This document shows positions 32,617 to 43,935 of a stretch of DNA of 64,000 bases, one piece after another. The position numbers and the translations under genes are program-made. This DNA comes from Rhizophagus irregularis (lineage: Eukaryota > Glomeromycota > Glomeromycetes > Glomerales > Glomeraceae), in the NCBI RefSeq assembly GCF_026210795.1, contig NC_089453.1, positions 64,501 through 128,500 on the forward strand, given 5' to 3'. The notes under the pieces were generated by a model. The model did no database searches. It had not been told where the DNA came from and saw only the letters and a list, made by a program, of their open reading frames with translations. Each line of letters starts with the position of its first letter. Within the stretch, counting starts at the first letter, position 1.

Positions 32617-32968
32617 TCACGAAAATATGTAAAAAACTCTCAGCCAAATAAAAAACAAAGGTTAAACAAAATTAAAGATGATGATCCCATTGAACAATGG
32701 AAAGAAACAAAAGTATCACTAGAGGATCAAATATTAGCAAATGGATTTGTTGAAGCATTTCAAAAGTGTAAAATTTTTTTAAAGGTATTACACAACAAAT
32801 TGCTGCTGATGAAATTTGTGAATTAGCTAAATCACCAATTGGCTTTGGACAATCAGCTGTTTCTAAAATTGTTAAAAGATCTGAATTATCTGCTAATAAT
32901 GCATTGATGAAAAATGCCATTAAATTATGGATTGAGAAACAAACTGAAAGTAAGGCATTTGTGGTATG
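32617..32968 (+). pseudogene. Second coding segment of element F, helix-turn-helix-like
   Basis: Two frames joined by a shift near 32785 read NKIKDDDPIEQWKETKVS, then QQIAADEICELAKSP, FGQSAVSKIVKR and ALMKNAIKLWIEKQTE, ending at a TGA at about 32968. The IA-EI-ELA...QSAVSKIVKR spacing looks like a helix-turn-helix of the DNA-binding type. Family not recognised. Confidence 0.4.
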
Positions 32969-33531
32969 ATTAAATTGAATAATAATATAATTAAAATAAA
33001 TTTTGTTTGAACATTTATTATAGCTTAATAAAATATAAATGATTATAAAATTTTATATATTTTATAATTAAATAAGTTAAATATATTAAATATATATAAA
33101 ATCATCACATTTTGATGTTGCTTCCTTGTCTTGCTGGTTCGCTTTGGTCTCCTGGAATATTATATATTGGTGTTTCTTGCGCCTCTGGTTGGATATTTTC
33201 GGCTAACTACACTATTATTTAAAAAAAGTGTAGTTAGACGAAAATATTCAGCCGAAAATAGTAAATGTTGAACCAATAAAACATTCAATAAAATATTCTA
33301 GATCAACATGAATTTTTTTCGGCTGGGTGTTGTTAGCCAAAAATTTACTGCGCCTTCAGCTGAATTTTTCGGCTAACTACACCATTATGAAAATAGCTAT
33401 TATAAAAGATAGATTGTGATTGTAAACTTATATATATACAGTGTGTAACAAAAAAAATTGGAATATCATTCATATAATAAAAATGCATATTATATGCTCA
33501 AAATAAATCTAATTTTCTTTGCGTAAATTGG

Positions 33532-33935
33532 ATAAGGACTAAGGTTGCTAGAGAAATTAAAGGGTTTTGGCAAGTTGGCAAAATGCCGAAATAGTGAAAC
33601 TTTGCTGAAACTATATGAAAGTCATATTAAAAAGTTAGCGAAACTCTGGAGAAAAGCGAAACCTAGCAAAACTTATTATAAATGCTAAAACTGCTGAAAC
33701 CTTGCCGAAACTATAATAAAACTATAGTAAAATCTTGGAGAAACTAATCGTAGAATTTTGGAGAGGTTTAGGCAGGCAACCTTAATAAGGACACTGTTAG
33801 ATATTACCTAATATTACTTTAATATAAGAGTCTACCCCCCCTTCTAGGTAAGATATGTTATATATATAATTCCTTATTATATAGTATTATATGTAACCTA
33901 AGATCTATAGTTACCCCCTCCCCCTAAAATATTAG
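33532..33935. mobile_element. MITE-G copy 3, truncated, split by MITE-A
   Basis: ATAAGGACACTGTTAGATATT, interrupted after ATAAGGAC, and the inner CCCCTCCCCCTAAAATATTAG block identify it. The right terminal repeat is missing. Confidence 0.7.
33540..33784. mobile_element. MITE-A copy 4, TSD ATAAGGAC
   Basis: TAAGGTTGC...GCAACCTTA, 245 bp, is flanked by ATAAGGAC (33532-33539 and 33785-33792), which is the start of a MITE-G copy. Sequence and orientation closely match copy 3. Confidence 0.95.
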
Positions 33936-35142
33936 AATAAACCCATAATCAAGATCTATATTATAATATCATTTAAAGTTATAGTTGCTTCATTATTTTT
34001 TGAAAAATTTTACTGCAAATATTTACTTTGAAAAGAAAATATAACAAAAAAATAAAATATTGTTAAGAATAATGTAAAAAAATTGATACTAAAAAATCAG
34101 CAGTATAGAAACATTTATAGTAAAATGATAAGAAATTTAAATTTTCAAAATTTCACAATTTCGGTATATAGTAAAAAAGCTAAAAAATTACTCAAATTAC
34201 AAAAATATGTGTAGTTCGTTCAAAATAAGTCCAATTTTTATTATTTTAATGCAAAATAAACTTGAATATCAGAACTATATTTTGACATCTTTCATGATCA
34301 TAATGCCTTTTTACTTCTTGAGAAAATTAACTACAAGTCTACAAGTATTGATTTTTAAAGAAAAAATATAATGTGAAATTTGTGAATTTAGAATGGATAC
34401 AAAGTCATTGAAATGTTATCAAAACCAATAGAAAAGTATAAATTAAAAAAATTTTTTTGACTATTTACTGCACTTTATGCTATTAATTCTAAATTAGTTA
34501 TAAAAGTTGTAAGCTTATTATAAAAAAAATTACTATATTAAATACCATTTTAATTTACCACTGATAAAATATACAGGTTTTCAGCTTTTAAATAAGCTAT
34601 TTTACAATTGAAACAGGGCCCCTGAATATACTATTAAGAACCCTATCGTACACTTTTAAAAAAATCCGAAAAGTTTTATCATACTATGATACAAATTTCC
34701 TTTTTAGACAGTTATGTGTTGCTACTTTTGTCGTACACTTAATAGTCCACTAAAAAAAAAAATCGTCGTACACCCACTTAATAGTAAAAAAACCTTGTCA
34801 TACGATTATTTAATAATGGAAAAAAGGTTCATTGTACACTTTGAACCAAATTAAAAATTACTATTAGATGTTTGTCGTACATTTTTATGATCATAAATAA
34901 TAAAATTTTGGTAATTTCCTTGAATAGAAATTGGAATTAAAGACAAAATACAAACTTATTGAACCATGCATGTATTGATTTCCAAATTTCCTTTTTAAAA
35001 TTATATTTTCTTTGATTGGTGTAGCTTTGATTATCAAAAATTGTCTGATTTATATAAAAAGAAGTAATATTCCAAAAATTTGTTTCCAAAATATGGAATA
35101 ATTTTAATGGTTTGTTTAATTTATTCATTCTATACTATACAC

Positions 35143-35415
35143 TGGTAAAAAAATGGTCTATCCTACACATATCCTACACATATCTTACATATATCGGGTA
35201 CTCAAAATGTAGAAAATTATACACAAATAATACACATATCATACACATATCGGGTACTTATATATATAGTATACTTATCAGGTACCTGATATATGTATGA
35301 TATATATATTAGTACCTGATATGTGTATGATATGTGTATTATTTGTGTATGATTTTCTATATTTTGAGTACCCAATATGTGTAAGATATGTGTAGGATAA
35401 ATCATTTTTTTAGGA
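35143..35415. mobile_element. Palindromic MITE in transposon H
   Basis: ACTGGTAAAAAAATGGTCTA... faces ...ATCATTTTTTTAGGATTTT. The interior is an inverted array of TATCCTACACATATC / GATATGTGTAGGATA and GGGTACT / AGTACC blocks. The AT-flanked GGTAAAAAAATG end recalls Tc1/mariner ends. The duplication is not resolved. Short readings on both strands here are repeat artefacts. Confidence 0.7.
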
Positions 35416-35739
35416 TTTTAAATTTTCATTTTTAAGGTGTATTTTATTTTCGTTTAAAAAATTCACGGGGATTTAAGGATAACTGACAAATAATTATGGG
35501 TATTCACTTTTATAGATATTCAAATGAAAATCTCCCGGCTTATAACTGGATTGAATCTTGTAATCGTTCAGAAAATTTAGGATTTGGTATTTTATATAGC
35601 TAAATTTAGTAACCATACAATGTTGGCAGGTAATAGTTGTAGTTTGGTTAAACGTTGATCATAAATCACTGATTGATATTTAAAAAAAGCTTTCATGACT
35701 TAAAACGCGTCTCAAAAAATATAGTCTTTATTAGCTAAT

Positions 35740-38700
35740 ATGAACGGTGAATCTTCCAAAGTAAACTCAAGTAAAAAAACCCTTATTCAATCCAAACTTC
35801 ACTTTTCTAAGACTATATAGTCTACTATAAGCAAAGGAAAAGGAAAGAATGTAAGTTGTTTAGTACCTGAAAAAAGAAAGGAACCAGAATCAGATACTGT
35901 TAATGAAAAAGTAGAAGTTCCGAAGCAAAAAAAGCCAAACTTAAAGGATATGCTGCTTGATGAAAATTTCGAAAAGTTGGACGAAAAACATGTGTATTGT
36001 CATTATTGTGATATGGGAAAATCAATCACTTTGCATCGACCTAATGATGGAGATCGCTTATGGACTCATCTTAACACTGCATTACATATTAGTAACAAAG
36101 AAAAAGATGACAAAAGTGTATCTAAAAGAGTACGAACAACCTTTATTTCTCAATACGTTAATATTGATTATGATTGTGATTCACAACAAAATGATGATGA
36201 TTTGCAATGCAATATCAACTCACGATACAAAGGTAATAATAATATTTTATAAATTTTCTTAAAGCGCGTAATTAAATGCTAATATAACGTTTTATTTAAT
36301 AAATTAGTTTGTAACAGATTTTTTTCTTCTAATTATGCCATATTGGCAAAATATGAAACAAAGGGCAAAAATTATCAAATTTTATGAAATGATAACCTTT
36401 TGATGGTGATGAAAAGGCCGAAGGATACTTTAAACATGACAAATGTGTAGGAAAAACTTTTTCTCAATTTTGTTCAGTGTGTGCATCTTTAGCTTTTAAT
36501 GAATCTTTTAACAAACGTAACCGCCGAATGAAAACTCTTATTGTCCAAATTGATTGTTTATTCCTTCTTAAAGAAGGGCAAGAGATTCCTCAAATTATAC
36601 ACAATCAATTTAATCATAGTTCAGATGCTATATGGCTTAAAATGGATTTTCAACATCTTTATAATGTTGTCTCAAATACACTCAAACATCGACTTGGATC
36701 AACTACATCTGACGCTCTCAAAAATCTTCTTAGTTATGTTACTATTGAACTTAAAGATCATTCCTATCATTCACTTATCAAATCATATCCAGCACTTGGT
36801 CAAATTCTGCAAGCTGTTGAGGCAAATGGACTTGAAGATTGGATTGGAAAATGTGCAGCATTTATGATTGACAAAACTATGGATGAACAACGCCCAGTAT
36901 TTTTTGGTATGGCACAAGCAGTTACCAAGGTTCTTGATAAAATGGAATGTGAAGTAACCTCAATGCGTGGAATTGGGAAATACAATGAAAGTTTTGTAGA
37001 TTTTCTCATTATATTAATGTCAATTAGTACATTATCAGTTTGATGGATTACTGCGAATATAGCTGGAGCAACAATTCAATTTTTACGTAAGAAACGAAAT
37101 GAAGATAGCCAGGAGTTTAATATTCATGGTATTAATCCTTGTGTATTTGAAGAACTTATTGCAATCTGGCGGACAGCATACAATTATAATGGTCCAACTA
37201 TATGTGCAAAAGATCAAACAAAAGTTGCTGAAATGATCGAAGTTTGCAGAACACGTCAGCAATGGGTAGGGTCAGTTCCAATTGATATTTCAACAATACC
37301 TCATTTAATGACTACTGAGGAACTTTGTGCAAAATTTCATCATTTGAAAAGGCTACATATATTACAGTTTTTGCATTATCAGCTGTTTTACCGGGTATTC
37401 TGCCACTAGTATTAGCTGTGATACCATCAAATCAAAAAGAGACTAAAGCCGATGCATTTTTAGAAAATAATACAGTTTTAAAAGAATTAATAAAATTGGG
37501 TGCAAAACCCATTGGACTTTATTTTGATGGTGCTGCACATGATCGGTCTTGGATTGGAAAAACTTATAGCAAAAAATCATCAGTTTTTAATGATCTTAAT
37601 TTAATATCGGTAAATATATACTGTAATTATTGTTATTTAATACATTTATTATATTAATAATCTTTTTTAAAATTATTTAGGATGACACATTTTTTTCAAA
37701 AAAATTTCCCATAGAAATTGGGATATTATCTGATAATGGTCGGTCTTTAATTAATGGAACTGATGTTTTTCATTGTGTTAAAAAAGGTATAAATTGGTTT
37801 TAAAGTTTTTTATATTTATTATAATTTGTTGATAAATAAAATTCAAATATAGGCCGAAACATGCATAATGGAGGTGCACGAATTTGTCCAATTGGTAATT
37901 TTATTATGTCAACTGAACATCTTTGGTATTTAAAAGAGCAATATGGGAGTAAATCAGGATTGACAAATGAAGTATTAAATCCGAAAGATAAACAAGCAGA
38001 TGAACTAGCAGAAAGATTATTTTCTTCTAATGTATTAAAAGATAAAAGATATTTATTTATAATTCTTTTATTATTAATAGAATAATGAATTAAATCTAAT
38101 TTATTTAAATTTAGCAATAGTTCAACATGCTATTGAACACAATGATGATTCGTTTTATGGAGATGCTATGTATCATTTTTTTGCAGGTTTATTGTTTGAA
38201 TCATGGAAATCACGTACAATGGAACATTTAAAAAGAATTCAATTTGCATGGGCAGCAACGATATTTTTCGCAATGACACGTCATTACTTAATATCAAATC
38301 AGTGCCAACGAAATTCTCAAAAATATGGCATTTCTTGGCAATCAAATGATGATTTTATTTACCTTGGCACTATTTTAATACTTTTAATTCATCAATTTCC
38401 AAATCATTATGCTGGAATTCCATTATGTTTTTGGCTTATTTCCACTGCTTTTTTGGAGCATATATTTGGTTATGCAAGACGAATTATAGAAGATTTTACT
38501 GTGTTGGATTTTTTAATGATGAATGAAAAAATAATTAAAACAATTTCAACCAAAATGAAAGGTAAGATTTTTAATGTTTTGTATTAATTAAATATGTTAG
38601 AATCAAATGTTAATTTTACTTTTGGCCTTTAAGAAAACCTAATCCGACCAAATAATAATGATGGATATAATATTCATCTCTCAACTGCAAAAGATAGACT

Positions 38701-40626
38701 TCCAGAAACTCTATCAGATTTTCTGAATATTTATGATATAGATTCTAATATGATAAAGGTCTGTAAAGTTAAAACTTAATTTTGAATTTATATTATGCAA
38801 TTATTACTTATAAATTTAATATTTATTATAGGTTTCAAAGGCAATGAATTCTATATTACACAGGTCGAAAAGTGAAAAATCAGGCATCAATCAGTCACCA
38901 ATCGGACACCAATCAGGTAGCTGATTGGTGACTGATTGGTGACTGATTGGCATTTTCGTCAAATACTGTCACCAATCAGGCAGTTTGCTAACTTTTGATC
39001 CAGTGATCAGAAAATGATGAAATATAGCTCATTGGAATCGTCTCAACAAGACGAATCTAATGGTGGTAAAATTGCATTTCTAGGATTGATAGTTAATAAA
39101 AAATTAAATAAAATATAAATAAGATATTTTTATTTTTATATTTTACTTAATTTCTCATCAAGTATTAATCCTAGAAATGCGATTTTACTACCATTAGATT
39201 CGTCTTGTTGAGACGATTCCAATGAGCTATATTTCATTCTTTTCTGATCACTGGATCAAAAGTTAGCAAACTACCTGATTGGTGATGGTATTTGGCGAAA
39301 ATGCCAATTAGTCACCAATCAGTCACCAATCAGTCACCAATCAGCTATCTGATTGGTGCCCGATTGGTGACTGATTGATGCCTGATTTTTCACTTTTCGA
39401 CCTGTGTTACAAAGTGTAGGAATTAATTACAAATCGTCTGAATATATTGCCATTATTCAGAATACTTTATGTACTTTTAAACACAATAGCTTTGCGTCGA
39501 ATCTTATCAATATTACTGATGATGATAATAATAATACTCATGATGATGATGATGATAGCTTATCTGATCAAACTTCTGAAGATAGTACTCAAGATACTCA
39601 GATTAGTCAGATGCTATTACAACATCAACAGCGCATTATGATGAGAAATAATTTGCCAAATGTTCTTGATCAATTAGTATCTGAGAGTGATGATAAATTT
39701 GAATTAGAGCATAACACTATAGATAATTCATTTTTTGACATTGTTAATCATGATGTGCAACAAAAAAAAGGAGTAGATCGTATGTTTATTATGCAAAAAA
39801 TGGAAGAAACTCGTGGTAAAGTATTTACAATATTACATATAAGAAGTGTATTACAAAGGGTTTATTACACTAAATTATATTTCTTTTTAGTTATATTTGA
39901 CGAGTATACTCAAAAAGAACATCAGAAATCCAATAATAAGGCGGCAAATAATCTAAAGAATTTTGTAGTTGAAACAGAAAATGGCCCAATTGAATTAGCA
40001 ACTGCTTTGAGATATGAACAAATGCGTGCTAATACAAAACCAATTAGAACTAAAGGACGTATTTCAAGATGGACTACAGCATGTAAAAAAATATTTGAAA
40101 CTACAAAAATAAATCTACAAGCATCTACATTCAAAGCTGGAAGTTATTTTTTTTTTATAGATAAATTACAATCAATATTGATAGCAGAAATTATAGCAGT
40201 ATTTGTGGTAAGTTAATTATTTATGAATTTTTCAAGTAATATTATTATGGTTTAACTACTGATTTTTAGAAACGTGGTGCAAGTTATGTTAGAGTTGACA
40301 TGTCAGATGGAATAAATGCTGGTCGAATCCATGCTAGATTTTTTGAACGATCACCTGATTCTAATCACGAATTTTTACCAATAATTGCAAAAAATAGAGC
40401 GCAATTTGCATGTGAGGCATATTCATTTCGATTTTTTGCAGCTTTAGGTAATATTGAAACCACTATTCATGGTACTTCGAAATGGATGGATAAAAGATTA
40501 TTTCTGTCTGACTTACAATTAACATCTTATTATTATTGGAAAAATAATGTTATTGGTATTGAAAATAGCATTATAAATGCTGAAAATATTATGAAAAATG
40601 CAAAAAAACAGGATGATGATAATTAA
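35740..40626 (+). pseudogene. BED-type zinc-finger transposase of transposon H, multi-exon, broken
   Basis: ATG 35740 opens a lysine/serine-rich tail with an in-frame TAG at 35818-35820. The zinc finger follows (VYCHYC ... WTHLNTALH, about 35990-36090). Later blocks are AAFMIDKTMDEQRPVFFGMAQA (split here as AAFMIDKTMDE and QRPVFFGMAQ, 36855-36915), LYFDGAAHDRSWIGKTY (about 37520), GILSDNGRSLINGTDVFHC (about 37720), LNPKDKQADELAERL (about 37980) and FLEHIFGYARRIIEDF (about 38450). The end is at 40626. Several GTAA...TAG introns are evident, for example 37610-37680 and 37786-37853. A TGA at 37041 and a frameshift near 37330 also break it. hAT versus P affinity is unresolved. Confidence 0.65.
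38861..39404. mobile_element. Element I: foldback MITE with GATTGGTG arrays, TSD ~TATTACA
   Basis: The ends CAGGTCGAAAAGTGAAAAAT / ATTTTTCACTTTTCGACCTG bound a 544-bp palindrome flanked by TATTACA and TGTTACA (one mismatch). CACCAATC or its inverse GATTGGTG occurs 11 times by eye, in both arms. The core holds AATCGTCTCAACAAGACGAA-type blocks shared with the 20281-21537 element. It splits the transposase gene of transposon H. Confidence 0.9.
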
Positions 40627-40828
40627 AAGAATAGTTGTACATATTGCATTTTAGTTCAATAATTTTGGTGTACATTTTAATCAAATTCTGAATAAATATG
40701 AAATATTTGTCGTACAAAATAAAAAAATTTTTGTTGATGTCGTACATTTAAGTCGAATTTTAATGTACACTTTGCAAATTTCTCAGACACGGTTCATTAT
40801 ATAAAAATTGTCTGTATTCAGGGGTCCT

Positions 40829-41999
40829 ATTGAAATACAAAACAGATCTGTAAAATACAAGCAGTAGTTTATGTAGTTTCAATTGATCCAGAAGTTTGTA
40901 CTCCATTCACATGGTATTCTTCAACAAAAGGTGCAGGTAAGATAGCTAAAAAAAAAATAAACTGGTATTTTCAACTTCAAAATGAAAGAAAAAGAAAGCA
41001 TTATATATTGAATGAAATTCATTGAAAAACAATCAAGTATGAATTTGATATAATAATTGTTATTCCCCCTTTTGAGATTTCTGAATTGAAATATACAAAT
41101 GCAAGAAATGCAGAATAAAAATAGATCAGGCTTTGCTTAAAGGAGCCATGATCTTGTTATAAGACATCCTCATGCAAGAAATAGTAACTTTTTTAGTAAT
41201 ACTTATCAGGTTTTTAACGTTTTCGCAACGTTTTTATTAAAAAACGTGCGAAAACTTTTTTTTTTTATGAAATTATTAATAAAAAACGTTTTCGAAAAAC
41301 GTTTTTTGTTAAAATTTAAATTTTGTTATCATATTTGATATCAAACAAATAAAATTATTAGGTGTTACAATCCAAAATTTCAAACATTATTAAAATTGTA
41401 TTTATTCCAATTTTATTTTATTGAGTTCACAATAAAAACCAATTTCCTGTGAAAATGTCAATCATGTTTTTGACTTCGGTATTTTCTATTGGAACAGGCG
41501 AACAGCAATTAATTAGGATGATCGAATTTTTTCCGTTGTCACATTTATGGAATAAATCAAAGAATCTAGATTCTTAGAATGGGTTGACCTCATTGTCCAT
41601 GTATGTTCAAAGATAAATGTTAAGATATTATTAAAAATGTCGAAATAAACGTTGTTAGGAAGTTTGACGAATACCTTTTTTTCTGAGAAACTAAATATAA
41701 GTTTGTTATTAAATTTAAGAGGTTAAAATCAAGTTTAATTTTCTTAATTCATGTCTCATTCTTCCTATAAATTTACTATGATTTTAGTGACGGGTTTACA
41801 GGTTCAATAGAGTTTACAGAATTACAGAATTTTACAGATATTTTATACTAAAAGTTTGACCATGTGATTTTCTTCTATATGACATATTAAGTTTGTAATA
41901 GAAATTTATCATCAAGAAAGATTAATTAATAATTTTTTTTTTTCTTAGCTTGTTTTAAAACGCTAACTTCACAAAAAATTTCTTTTCACAAATTCGAAA
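40829..41999. other. Boundary spacer between repeat-rich and gene-rich halves
   Basis: No intact gene. A short open stretch (about 40850-40940, ...SIDPEVCTPFTWYSSTKGAG) may be a gene or transposon relic. AACGTTTTCGCAACG-type palindromes at 41215-41310 resemble the hairpin satellite of element C. The last 600 bp is the presumed upstream region of MEI4. Confidence 0.45.
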
Positions 42000-43935
42000 A
42001 TGAAGCCTTACGATACTTCATATAATCGACTTAAGTTTGTTTTAGTAAGAAAAGAATGTTTTAAATTTATAATCGAATAAATAAACTGTATGTACTATAC
42101 AATTTTTATTTTCAAATTTAAGGCATTAATTATATTACGAAATAAACCTGTCGATTGGAAAATCGAAGGTATGTATTGTTGATTTTAAATCAACTCGATC
42201 AGTTTTTTTTATTAACTGTGGTAAAACTTAGATTACATCCAATTCATAAATCGCAATGATGTACAACAAAACAATTTAAACGAAATAACTCAAAATGTTA
42301 AGGAGAAAATTAGTAACGATAATAAGGAAAAACAAAATAATCAAGAAGTAAGCAACAGTAATAATGCTATTGTTGATGAGCATAATAATTCACAATTGAG
42401 ATGGCGGAAAAGAGCATTGGAATTGGCAAATAATGTCGATTCTTTGAAACAGCAACTATGTTTAGTTGAGCTAGGTAATACGGTAAACCAATATTAGTTA
42501 TTAATTTGTTTTTGAATAATATTTATTGATTTTTTTTATCTAGAACTTGAAAATGCAAAACAAAGTACTGTGACAAATAAAAGGAAGAAAACAAGGGTTC
42601 AACAGTCTAATTCTATATCCGGAACCGTTGAAGGAGATATTTTTTCAAAGAAACAATCGGAAAAAAGATCATCTGCAAAAAGAGAATTAAATAAATATCA
42701 GGATCCTGATGTTCAAATATTTCAAAAGCTTCCAGGAGCTGATGGTAATATCAATGAACTCTCGGTTTTCAAATTAACGTGCTAATATTTAAATTAATAT
42801 AAATTAGATACTTGGGGTCAATTTGATATTAATCAAGCAATGTCGTTTCTACAACAAATAAAGCTATTGATGTCAGTAGCAACTACAATGTCGGAAAAAT
42901 CAACTATTGAAATTCATTCGCCAAGTTTAGAATTATCATCTACGAACTCTAGAGTTATGATAGCACAAACTATCATAAAGATCGTGCATTATATGAGTAT
43001 AAAATTGACGAGTTTGTTAGAGATATTTCAAGCAAATGCACCAAAAAGCAGTAATCTAAAGCGGACTTATTCAACTTGTGTAAATAATTTTGGTACTGTC
43101 TTGGAAAAATTATTGGGTACTTAAAGTAATTAATTTTATTAAATGCTGTTTATGGATAACACATGTTGATAATAATCTTTAATTTGTGTAGTATTTCTTG
43201 AATCGCCATTACTTTCAGACTTTGAGAAAAATAATATCATTTCAACTATTGCAACATCTTTAACATTCTTGATTCAAGCTATCCACATATTAACTACAGT
43301 GGAAATCGAGGAACTAATGCGAGAAAGTAGTGAACTCGAAGATATTGATGAATCAGAGATATCTTCGGAAATTCAAGATCCAAGAGATGTAATAACATTC
43401 GTTTTAATTCACGTATGTAATGAAATTGAACCGAGACTTAAGGAAGCCGTTTGTTTTGTGGCAGCAAAAGAATGCCTTCAATTAATCATTAAAGAATTCA
43501 ACATGTATAAAGAATCAACAACCGATGATACATATTCTTTCATCAATACGATCATGTCCAATATTGGTTCAGGAAAACCCGTTTTTGAACCTGTAAGTAG
43601 TATTGTATGTAAGGACACCACATATTATTTGTTATGGATTCTTGAAGAAGTATTAATTAAAAATCAGGGATGTAAACCGGATAATGTGATTCTCTTGGGT
43701 AAGGATTTATATTAATGTTAATCGCTTTACTTTATTATTAAAAAATTAATTTTTTATTGCAGGAGAAACGATTAAGAACATAACTACATTATTAGAAGCA
43801 TCAATACTAAATAATAGACGAACTTCTTCACACGGAGATGCTTTTACAATGTATTTATATAATATTTGTGAAAAACTTTGTGTTCAATTAGGCTCTATCT
43901 CTTTAATTGACTTGCTTGAAAAACTATTTGAGTAA
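42000..43935 (+). CDS. MEI4: MEI4 homologue, meiotic double-strand-break formation protein
   Basis: Seven exons join in phase: 42000-42044, 42123-42168, 42232-42474, 42544-42744, 42808-43116, 43192-43698 and 43763-43935, giving 507 residues. The N-terminus (YNRLKFVLALIILRNKPVDW, then RWRKRALELANNVDSLKQQL) matches the conserved MEI4/Rec24 start: a hydrophobic helix with I-R-x-KP followed by a W-R coiled coil. The C-terminal half is helical, with YYLLWILEEVL aligning to the conserved F-WxLE-L block of the family. MEI4 works with REC114 to activate SPO11 cleavage on meiotic chromosome axes. At 507 residues it is longer than animal MEI4 (about 390), through a charged Asn/Lys-rich insert. Splice sites are all GT-AG, and introns are 64-78 nt. 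The identification rests on remembered family pattern. Confidence 0.75.

Larger units (their letters stand above)
31517..33388 (+). mobile_element. MULE-type element F, TSD GAAAATAGC (9 bp), with coding cargo
   Basis: Long inverted ends of about 200 bp begin ATAATGGTGTAGTTAGCC and repeat TTTTCGGCTAAC internally. Perfect 9-bp duplications GAAAATAGC flank it (31508-31516 and 33389-33397). Long inverted ends plus a 9-bp duplication are the hallmark of Mutator-like elements. The interior carries an OTU-like frame and a downstream helix-rich segment, but no MULE transposase, so it depends on one in trans. Confidence 0.92.
33398..34606. other. Spacer with two nested MITEs
   Basis: MITE-G copy 3 (33532-33935) contains MITE-A copy 4. 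The remainder, 33936-34606, is AT-rich and shows no gene. Confidence 0.5.
34615..40828 (+). mobile_element. Transposon H, 6.2 kb with many-exon transposase gene, TSD ATTGAAA(C/T)
   Basis: The inverted ends AGGGCCCCTGAATA (34615) and TATTCAGGGGTCCT (40828) are flanked by ATTGAAAC and ATTGAAAT. Both subterminal zones repeat GTCGTACA / TGTACA (34649-34880 and 40634-40775). An 8-bp duplication fits hAT or P superfamilies. A palindromic MITE (35143-35415) and element I (38861-39404) have inserted. The transposase gene spans most of it. Confidence 0.85.

Noticed and set aside
32672-32920. Minus-strand reading opposite element F cargo
   Set aside because: Antisense of the helix-rich segment, which has the more protein-like sense frame.
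35112-35405. Tyr/Ile-rich readings on both strands
   Set aside because: Products of the ACACATATC inverted array in a MITE.
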